From: Granulicella sp.
GTDB lineage: Bacteria > Acidobacteriota > Terriglobia > Terriglobales > Acidobacteriaceae
Length of the DNA: 22,122 bases
Reading direction: 5' to 3'
NCBI GenBank assembly: GCA_003133205.1
Contig: PKWK01000189.1
Location: 1-22,122, forward strand
Below are positions 1-7,293 of this stretch, one piece after another. Every line of letters starts with the position of its first letter. The stretch's first letter is position 1. Made by a program: the position numbers and the translations under genes. Under the pieces are notes generated by a model, which did not search any database, was not told the DNA's origin, and saw only the letters and a list, made by a program, of their open reading frames with translations.

Positions 1-842
1 GCGTTCATGAACGCACCGGGAGTATTGATGTGGACCGGCTCTTTCGCGTGAAATATGCCAAAGGTCTTTTCCGGTCCCAGCTTTTCGTATTGCTCCGCGA
101 TCAGCGCGCTCGCGTCCACAAAGTCCGTATGATTCTCCTCCAGCGCAACCTTGTAAGACGACTCACGATAGTTGTTGACGCCGAGTTCCACATGTCCGTC
201 TTTCCACACATCGCGCGTCGTCAGCGAGAGCACAATCGGAATCGCTCCCTTGGCGCGCGTGTCCTCAATGTAGTGGCGCAGATACCAGCCGAAGGTGTGT
301 ACGGTCTCGTGCTTCTTGGTCGTAACGTTATCGATCTCCTGCGACTCCGGCCCAATGCCCGGGATGGTCCCGCGAGCATTCTGGTCGTTGAGCGCAAAAA
401 TGTCGTTCTGTCCAAGTTGAAGTAGAACCACATCCTGCGGCTTCAGTTGCGCAACAACCTTGTCCCACAGCCCCTCTGTCATGTAGGTGCGGGTCGATCG
501 TCCGCCGCGCGAGCCGTTGACCACATTCACCTTGTCGGGGTCGAAGAAGGCATAGAAGAATACCCCCCAGCCCTGGGGCGCAGCATACCCCTCGTGAGCG
601 CGGTCGGCGTGATAACTCGCGGTGGAGTCGCCCACAATAAAAATGCTGCGCAGTGCCGGATTGAACGGCGCCGGAAGTTGCTGCTCATCGGTGGCATGCA
701 CAACTGGAATGGCTGCTGTTTGCGCTGCGCCAACGGCAGGAGCCTGCGCGACGACTGTGTCAGGCGCATATGCGAGATAACCACCGAGCATGCAAAGGCA
801 GAGACACTTGAAGCTCGTTGCAAAGGATGGAAGATTCGTCAT
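1..842 (-). CDS. Rhamnogalacturonan acetylesterase-like SGNH/GDSL hydrolase (3' end outside window)
   Basis: This reading frame has no stop before the window edge; 280 codons are visible. It encodes a secreted SGNH-fold esterase of the rhamnogalacturonan acetylesterase type, expected to remove acetyl groups from pectin (rhamnogalacturonan I) outside the cytoplasm. Residues 1-33 look like an export signal. Block I is GDSTAS with Ser73 as nucleophile, the oxyanion Gly lies in NGSRGGRS (about 110-117), block III is GQND (144-147), and the C-terminal His block is EPVHIN with His271. The Asp of the usual DxxH is Glu268 here. The ATG at 842 follows GAGGAG with a 9-base spacer. It overlaps the stop of the upstream gene as ATGA, so the two are probably co-translated. 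The family call is good; the exact substrate is inferred. Confidence 0.86.
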   Translation of the reverse strand, partial: MTNLPSFATSFKCLCLCMLGGYLAYAPDTVVAQAPAVGAAQTAAIPVVHATDEQQLPAPFNPALRSIFIVGDSTASYHADRAHEGYAAPQGWGVFFYAFFDPDKVNVVNGSRGGRSTRTYMTEGLWDKVVAQLKPQDVVLLQLGQNDIFALNDQNARGTIPGIGPESQEIDNVTTKKHETVHTFGWYLRHYIEDTRAKGAIPIVLSLTTRDVWKDGHVELGVNNYRESSYKVALEENHTDFVDASALIAEQYEKLGPEKTFGIFHAKEPVHINTPGAFMN

Positions 843-1999
843 GGTTCGAAACTCCTCAATAACGATGGACGGTTCCATTGACATACGAGCCGCAGTAAAC
901 CTCGCGATGTTTCGGCTATTTGTCTTGCGGCGATAGAAGCAACAGCCTGCTGTCCATAGAGCAGAAACGACTGCCGGCGATAACCACCTTCTTCAGAGAC
1001 TGGCGCTTCACTGCGGCAGTTCTCTACTGTAATTCGACGGCCGCGCAGGTTGACGCGTACCGCCGAGCTTACAAAGTGCCTCGCCGTCACGTCGCGAACC
1101 CACGCATCCTGGACGTGGTCCAGAAGAATAGCTATCCACGAATGATCCTCGTCTTTGGGGCGAGTCGCGTCATAGCTGCTTCCGAGAACAAGGTTCTCAA
1201 TGCCGATATGCCCCGGTGCCGTATTCTCCTTCACGCGTGCGAGTGTCCCACCGCCGTACTTCTGCTCCATCGCCGTCGTGATCGGCGCGTCGATCTCCAC
1301 CTGGTTCGCCTGCGGATTGACCGCAGTGATCGTCCGATCCCACACCAGGTCATGCGAACCGGGCTTCCAGTCCAACCGCTGATTTGCAAATGTCCCGGGC
1401 AGCCCTGTCATGCCAATCGCGTTGATCCACTCGTCCGTACTGGGACGACGGACCACAACATGGTCGCCAACCTTCAGTCCGGCAATCGAAGCCAAATCGA
1501 GCGATTGCCCTCCAGCGGGGACGTCGGCCTTCACCGCAACCGCCGTGTCGAGAGATTCATCTTTCTCCGCACCCGCTTCAATCAGGGTTCTGCGCCCAAT
1601 CCCTTCCGCCACGATCACCGTGCCGTTTGCACCCACACCCGAACCACGAAGAACGACTCCGCTGACCCGCAGGTGAAGTTGCCCTTTCACCCGAAAACGG
1701 CCGCTCGCAAGCAGCACCGCGCTGCGAAATCCGTCAGCTCCAATCGGTCTCTCGGCTACCCGATCCAACGCACCCTGGATCAGCGCGGTATCATCGCCGC
1801 TGGAAGGCTTCACCAGGAGCACCGCCTTGACCGAGGGGATAGCCCGGCCGCCAGCCTCGTACCCCGCATACGAGAAATCAATGGGTATGGGACTCTTCAC
1901 CGATGCGGGAGGAAGGGCATTGAGCAGGGGAGTCAGCAAGACGATAAGCAGCGGGGCAGTGCGCCGAATCAGCCTTGCATCTAGAAGTGGAGGAAGCAT
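839..1999 (-). CDS. Secreted pectate-lyase-like beta-helix protein, probably C-terminally truncated
   Basis: 386 residues. The start has an RR pair and a strongly hydrophobic segment (about 12-30), a typical signal peptide. The body contains the N-terminal part of a right-handed beta-helix protein of the pectate lyase superfamily: VVLRGSG near residues 114-120, then hydrophobic rungs such as HIGIENLVLG and WVRDVTARHF. A conserved-looking SEEGGYRRQSFLLYGQQ follows near residues 335-351. After this the sequence loses beta-helix character and stops within about 35 residues. Relatives as I recall them are considerably longer, so the 3' part seems lost. An AGAGGG-like ribosome site precedes the ATG at 1999. 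It lies directly upstream of the esterase gene, with an ATGA overlap, which suggests a joint role in pectin breakdown. It may be non-functional. Confidence 0.7.
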   Translation of the reverse strand: MLPPLLDARLIRRTAPLLIVLLTPLLNALPPASVKSPIPIDFSYAGYEAGGRAIPSVKAVLLVKPSSGDDTALIQGALDRVAERPIGADGFRSAVLLASGRFRVKGQLHLRVSGVVLRGSGVGANGTVIVAEGIGRRTLIEAGAEKDESLDTAVAVKADVPAGGQSLDLASIAGLKVGDHVVVRRPSTDEWINAIGMTGLPGTFANQRLDWKPGSHDLVWDRTITAVNPQANQVEIDAPITTAMEQKYGGGTLARVKENTAPGHIGIENLVLGSSYDATRPKDEDHSWIAILLDHVQDAWVRDVTARHFVSSAVRVNLRGRRITVENCRSEAPVSEEGGYRRQSFLLYGQQAVASIAARQIAETSRGLLRLVCQWNRPSLLRSFEP

Positions 2000-2191
2000 T
2001 TAGGAGGCCCTCTTTTAGTAAGTGCATCGAGGCGAGGCTCAGGATCCAAAGGCTATGATACTTCTACCGAACGACTGATAGTCTGCCCGGCCAAGCGCAA
2101 ACCTGTCAATCAAAATCATGGATATAAAAATGAAGTAGACGGCCGGCATCCTCGGGTGGAACCGTGGCGAAATCAAAGGAAATGCTACCGA
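2000..2191. other. Intergenic region upstream of the beta-helix gene
   Basis: This 192-base gap lies between two minus-strand genes. A perfect TTGACA reads on the minus strand at 2109-2104, but I see no TATAAT-like box 16-18 bases downstream, so I do not call a promoter. No RNA gene or long ORF is visible. Confidence 0.4.
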
Positions 2192-3568
2192 TTACTCCGC
2201 GGCCTTGTTAGGAGCGATCCCCGCCATAAACAGGTCGGCAAGGATAAACCCAAGCTCGCTGGGAACCACATCAACCTCCGGCTGATACCACGAGTACAGA
2301 TTGGTAATCATGCCGAATAGAATCAGACTGAGAAATTTGGCCGATATATCGGACCGTATCAACCCCGCCGCCTGGGCGTCTTCCAGGATGCCGCGCGCCA
2401 TTTGCTCATACGCATCGCGCATGGCGACAATTTCCTTCCGCCGTTCCGTGGAAAATGCATGCATCAACTCTTCGTTGGCGGCAGCGTGCCAGTTCTGGTG
2501 CTGCAGCAAGCCGGCCACGTGCGAAGTGATAAATGCGTAAAGCCTTTCTTCCGGACCAGACACCTGCCCCAGCGCCGCTTTTACGCAGGATGTAACATGT
2601 TCCATTGCGGTCTTGGATATCTGGTAGATCAAGTCCTCTTTACTGGAGATGTAGTAGTAAAGCGAAGCCTTCTGGATTCCCATCGCGCTCGCAATCTCGC
2701 GAATCGAGGTGGCAAAGTACCCCTTGCGAGCAAAGAGCGCGCAGGCTGTGTCCAGCATCTTGGCGTAGGTTTCATTGACGGCAAACTGCGCCGACGAAGC
2801 GATAGGAGAGACGAGGAATTCCAGGTCGCGGCAGACCGCTTCCGACCGGATATTCCGCTTGAAATCGGGGCTCGCCGCACCATCGAAAACCACCTGGGCG
2901 AAGAGTTCATCCAGTTCACTGATGCTTTTGCCTTTACCCTGCCGATACCAGAGAGCGGCCCAGTTCAACGTACACATCATCGGTGTGTAGATATATTTGT
3001 TCGGAACATCGGTCCGGATCAGCCCTGCGGCCTTGGCCTCGTCCAGCACCTCGTAGCTCATCATGTGGTAGCGAGACCACAAAGCTTCAATCTCGGCACG
3101 ATAATCCGGGCCAAGCGCGCGACACTCAATCAGGCTGACGGAGAATTCCTTCTGGTACTCCAGTGTCGTCATCAGGTGGCTGCGGGCTAACTCCCGTATG
3201 GCCTCCAGCGGATTGCTGGCTCCCGCGACCGCCGCTTCGGCATTCTCGACCACCTGCAGGAACGACGAGTAGCAGATGCCGTGCAGCAAATCTTCCTTGT
3301 TCTTCATGTGGTAATACAGCGATGCCTGCTGCACGCCAAGGCTGGCGGCCACATCCCGCGTAGTCGTAGACCTGTACCCTTTTTTCCAGAAGAGATCGAG
3401 CGCAACCTGCTGCAACCGCTTGCGTGTGGCTTCCCCCGCGGTAGAGCGGCGATGAGCGGATGCCTCCGGCCCCTGATCCAACTTCTCGTCTAGGCTACTG
3501 ATGGCGACTCCTCTGTGAGCGGCAAATTCTGCACGTCCCAGGAACAGAAAAGTGATCCTGTCCAGCAT
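2192..3568 (-). CDS. Tandem (fused double) TetR/AcrR-family transcriptional regulator
   Basis: 458 residues, about twice the usual TetR length. Two complete TetR units follow each other. HTH 1 spans about 47-95, with GVQQASLYYHMKNKEDLL as turn and recognition helix. HTH 2 spans about 266-314, with GIQKASLYYYISSKEDLI. The ligand domains are also duplicated: AGLIRTD at 181-187 matches AGLIRSD at 401-407, so the repeat period is about 219-220 residues. The 'AGLIR.D ... WYRP/WYQP ... LFA/LADLF' style resembles FadR/KstR2-like repressors that sense CoA thioesters; this is inference. A single chain could form an intramolecular pseudo-dimer. The ATG at 3568 has only a weak ribosome site, and the first 45 residues look unlike a TetR N-terminus, so the true start may lie downstream. 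Targets are unknown; the neighbouring carbohydrate and transport genes are candidates. Confidence 0.88.
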   Translation of the reverse strand: MLDRITFLFLGRAEFAAHRGVAISSLDEKLDQGPEASAHRRSTAGEATRKRLQQVALDLFWKKGYRSTTTRDVAASLGVQQASLYYHMKNKEDLLHGICYSSFLQVVENAEAAVAGASNPLEAIRELARSHLMTTLEYQKEFSVSLIECRALGPDYRAEIEALWSRYHMMSYEVLDEAKAAGLIRTDVPNKYIYTPMMCTLNWAALWYRQGKGKSISELDELFAQVVFDGAASPDFKRNIRSEAVCRDLEFLVSPIASSAQFAVNETYAKMLDTACALFARKGYFATSIREIASAMGIQKASLYYYISSKEDLIYQISKTAMEHVTSCVKAALGQVSGPEERLYAFITSHVAGLLQHQNWHAAANEELMHAFSTERRKEIVAMRDAYEQMARGILEDAQAAGLIRSDISAKFLSLILFGMITNLYSWYQPEVDVVPSELGFILADLFMAGIAPNKAAE

Positions 3569-3666
3569 ATTAAATCATCTTTGCTGGAATTCTACCTATC
3601 TTTGGTAATTAGATTGTCATTCCGTTATCACCTTTCGCGTATAAAACAGCTATTTCAAAGAAAATA

Positions 3667-3696
3667 CCGGCGTCCTCAAGGTCTGAAGGACGCCGG
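3667..3696 (-). terminator. Rho-independent terminator of the TonB-receptor remnant
   Basis: A perfect 10-bp stem, CCGGCGTCCT (3667-3676) with AGGACGCCGG (3687-3696), encloses a 10-base loop. On the minus strand it is followed by a T-rich tract (complement of 3653-3666). It lies 30 bases after the stop codon at 3726. The sequence between the TetR gene and the receptor (3569-3725) otherwise shows no gene. Confidence 0.85.
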
Positions 3697-3725
3697 CCAA
3701 ATCAATTCATAGTGGAGGAAACTTG

Positions 3726-5957
3726 TTAGTAGTTGATCCTCAATGAGAGTTGGATGTCGCGCGAGTTGTTGGCAACACCGGTGACCTGGCCAAACGTAGA
3801 AGGGCTGCCCACGTTCGACGCTGGCGGGCCCCAGATGACCACGTTGGTGACGTTGATTGCTGTGGCGTCGAAGACTGCGTTCCAGTGCTCGGTCACTTTG
3901 ATGTTCTTCTTCAGGCTCAGGTCGACGTCGTAGCTCGTCGGTCCGCGGAGGCCGAAGGGCTTGGTGCGAGCCACGTTGCCGAACGTGTAGTTCGGATAGA
4001 GCGTGGTGTTCGTGGCGTTGATAAAGGCTGCCGGGTTGAGGTAGTTGACCAGGTTCTTCGCCGTCTGGCCGCGACCGTAGCTGCCGTTGACGCGCACGGA
4101 GCCGCCGAAGGCCGAGTTGTAGTTGGGCATGCAGGTACCACCGCCTGGCACGACGCAACCGGATCCGGTGATCGTTAGAGGAATGCCCGAGTTGTAAGTA
4201 TAGATACCGGAGAGTTGCCAGCCGCCGGCCACTTCCCGCTCGAAGGTATTGCGGTTGTCCCAGGGGTGGCCCTCTCCGAAGGGAAGCTGGTAGACCGCAG
4301 TGCCATTGATGATGCTCGGCTCGTCGATGACCCCGCGGCTACGCTCCGTCCGGGGGTTAAGATAGCCGTCACGGTAGGTACCGTTGTTATCGATCTCAGC
4401 CGAGAATGAGTAATTGAACATGAACTGCAGGCCGTTGGACATGCGCTCCTTGAAGATGACCTGCGCTGCGTTGTAGTTGGAGTTGGCGATGTTGTCGTAG
4501 GTGTCGCCGACGCCGCCATTGTATTGCGGATAGGGCGCCAGCATCTGCGCGATGGTGCCGTTGGCAAAGCTGGAGTAAGGCAGCGTGATCGTCGGATTGA
4601 TGGCCTGTACCTGCGCCAGCACCGCCGGGCTGTAGACCTTATTGAGAGGGCTGCCGAGGTTGTAGTAGACGGGATTCAGTGAGTTGCTGATGTAGCCTCG
4701 GGCGCCGCCGGCGGCTACCGGCAGGAAGTGCGCCTGGCTGCCAACATAGCTCACCGACATTGCCAGGTCTCTTGTGAGCTGATGCTCCAGCCCGACGTTC
4801 CAGTTGGTGGCGTAGGGTGCTCGATCGCCCAGGTACGGATCCGCGTAGGCAAGACTGACAGCCGATCCGTGAGACAGGGAGGTGTTATACGTGCCATAGC
4901 TGGCGGAGATGATCGGCGGCAGGGCGTAGGCCGGAACGCCGCTGTCCAGCAGGAAGGCCGCATCGCCGCCGGCGGAGGATGTGAAGCTGGGAGAGGCAGC
5001 CAACCCCTGGACGCCTGTGCCCAGGTAGGTTGCGTTGCGCACGCCGGTTCCGTGCGAGTAGGTGATCGACATGCCGGCCCGGATCACTGTTGTCGGCAGA
5101 ATGCTGTAGGCGACGCCGATCCGCGGGCCGAAATTCTTGTACCAGATGTTGATCGGTGTGCTGCAGTTGCAGTAGGTGGGAGAAGCACCATTGCCCGCGA
5201 AGACGAGGGCGCCAGGGTTGCCGGTGAGCGGATTGTTGACGGCCGGCGAGAACCAGGTGGAGCGGTTCTGCGCCTCTGTGTATGGCGGATAGTAGTCCCA
5301 GCGCAGCCCGAGGTTGACGGTCATCTTCGAGTTCACGCGCCAGTCATCCTGCGCGTAGATCGACAGGTTCCTCATCCGCGCGCCAGTATCAATAAACGGC
5401 AACTGGGTGAAGTTGGCATTGTTGACCTGGCCGAGGAAGAAGCTGGCGAAGGAGTTGCCGGTGATGGCCGACTGCTGCGAGCCGCTGTAGAGCGCGGTCT
5501 GCGCATTGGTGTAGCCCATCTGCAGCGGCTGGCTCCCGCCGGAGTACTGGAATTCATTCAGCTCCAGCCACTCCTTCGCGAAACCGAAGGTGAGCGAATG
5601 CTTGTCATGGACCCACTGCACGTTGTCCAGCAGCGAGAAGTAGTTAGTCATGGAGTTGTAATCCTGGTCGCCGCTCCACTGGGTGTTGGCAACCGTACCC
5701 ACCGCGCTCGATCCCCCCGACCACGCGAGGGTTGGGAAGGACTGGCTGGTCTGTCCGGCCGGCAGGCCAGTGACGCCTCCGTTGGTGCCAAGACCGTAGC
5801 CCGGGTTCCGGTAGTCGGGATTGAAGACCGGACCCCAGAAGCGCGTGTAGCCGTACTTGAGCTGGTTGATCAGATTCGATGTCAGGCTGTAGTTGTGCTC
5901 CAGCAGGAAGACCTTGTTCTTGGTCTCATAGCCCACTGTGAAATACTGTCGAGCGCT
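3726..5957 (-). pseudogene. Oar-like TonB-dependent receptor, N-terminal half missing
   Basis: The frame is open from 5957 (a TGA lies at 5960-5958) to the stop at 3726, giving about 740 residues. It matches the C-terminal beta-barrel part of acidobacterial Oar-type TonB-dependent receptors, normally about 1,100 residues. Those have a signal peptide, a carboxypeptidase-regulatory-like domain and a plug, all absent here. The barrel part contains YAQDDWRVNSKMTVNLGLRWD, NFGPRIGVAYSI and APYATNWNVGLEHQL, and ends in the aromatic C-terminus LSLRINY typical of outer-membrane barrels. The only possible starts, such as GTG at 5936, have no ribosome site. Receptor-like residues (QYFTVGYETKNKV) continue upstream of that GTG to the in-frame stop. 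Without signal and plug it cannot work as a receptor. Its 3' end and terminator are intact, so this looks like a 5' deletion. Confidence 0.82.
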
Positions 5958-5995
5958 TCAGTGCGAACCTTCGATTTTGACTGGATTGCCGTAAC

Positions 5996-7250
5996 TTATT
6001 GATTCTGCTCGACCGTTCCTTGTGGCGCACACAGAATTCGAAACACGGCTGCGGCCACCACCGTCGCCACAGCAATGCCGATCAGCACTGGAGGATAGCC
6101 AAAACGAGCGTAGCCAGCTCCAGCTATCGCAGCGGAGGCGGCTTGCGCAATCGAAATGACCAGAAAATATAGCGCCGCTGCCCCGCTTCGCTCCTCGGCG
6201 GCGATCCGATCCATCAGAAGACTCTGCAGACCGGGATCACACATATGCTGCGCCGCCATAAAAGCGCAGTAGAGCACCTCTGCATGCAACACGCCATGGC
6301 CTACGGCCAATAAACCTATGGCAGCCGCCGCCGTCAATTGTGCCGCCATGATTCCGGAAATCAAACCAGTTCGGCGCAGTACAAATGGCATCAACAGGAC
6401 GGCTCCGGCCTGTAAAAGTTGGGCAATCGAGAAAAAGTTGCCCAGATGGGCAGTCGGAACTCCCAGGTATCGCGCAAAAAAACATTGGTGAATGGGTTGA
6501 AGGCGCCCAGGGCCGCGGCCCAGCACGCGGTCGCCAGCAAAAATCGCAGCAGAAAGGGGCTCGGACGCTGAATCCAGCCCGTGGACTGGGGGCGCGCGCC
6601 GCTGCTTAGTCGTCTGACGGGCCATGCGGCAAGCGCCGTAAGGACGCACGCCACGACCAACGTAATCTTCTTCGCATCGACCGCGGACACGGCTACTCCC
6701 ACAAGTCGAGCCCCCAAACTCTGGTACCATCCCGGCATGTTGCCGCCAACGAATCCGCCCCAGGGAGCCGGTGGCAACCCCGACCGCAAACAGCACGCTG
6801 AAGGCAAATGGCCTCTTCTGCTCTTCCACGGCGTTTGCGACCGCGGGCGCTATGGAGACGACCCAGCCGCACAACATCACGCCGTCGAAGAATGCGAATG
6901 CCAGTTGTGCCGGATACCCAGAACAGAAAAACTCTCGCGCCAAAGGCTGCCGCCAGCAACAACAGGCAGACGGTTAACACCTTCTTCAGGCCGAATCGAC
7001 GCGCGATCATCCCCATTGGAATCGTGCCGGCCATGCTGCCCAAAGCCAGCGCACTGGCCAAAGCGCCCAACGACCTCTCCCTAAAGCCGAGGTCGAGCAT
7101 TAAGAGGTTATAGAGGAAGAAAAAAACGGATACCCCAAAGTTGAAGAGCAGCGCCGCCATCACCAGCGCCCAGAACTCGCCGTGCGGCGCTCGTTCCGTC
7201 CACCAGCGGCCCAGTCGCGCGAGTATCCCAATATGCTGTGAATCGTTCAC
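5996..7250 (-). pseudogene. MFS transporter interrupted by three frameshifts
   Basis: One major facilitator superfamily transporter is spread over three frames. The first frame (7250 to about 6917) gives the N-terminal helices, including FNFGVSVFFFLYNLLMLDLGF and the loop GMIARRFGLKKV. A second frame (about 6917-6760) continues with YPAQLAFAFFDGVMLCGW. A third (about 6760-6480) gives GFVGGNMPGWYQ to FNPFTNV. The second frame then resumes with ARYLGVPTAHLGNFF to the stop at 5996. Removing one G at 6917-6919, removing one G at 6758-6761 and adding one T in the run 6476-6482 makes a continuous frame of exactly 417 codons plus stop. The start is a GTG at 7250. The substrate is unknown. It is either a young pseudogene or a set of homopolymer sequencing errors. 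Confidence 0.85.
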
Positions 7251-7293
7251 ACGTGCATCGCTGTCAGCGTCCGTTGCGAGATGATCTCAGAGC

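Noticed and set aside
920..1984. Open frame of 354 codons on the plus strand
   Set aside because: It lies antisense to the beta-helix gene, is Arg/His/Pro-rich with no domain, signal or ribosome site, and is explained by the GC-rich opposite gene.
3580..3612. Possible operator ACC-N7-GGT in the region upstream of the double TetR
   Set aside because: The symmetry is only three bases per arm and no promoter could be placed with confidence.
4728..6002. Open frame of 424 codons on the plus strand
   Set aside because: It is antisense to the well-recognised receptor barrel, has low-complexity Arg/Val/Gly composition and no family features.
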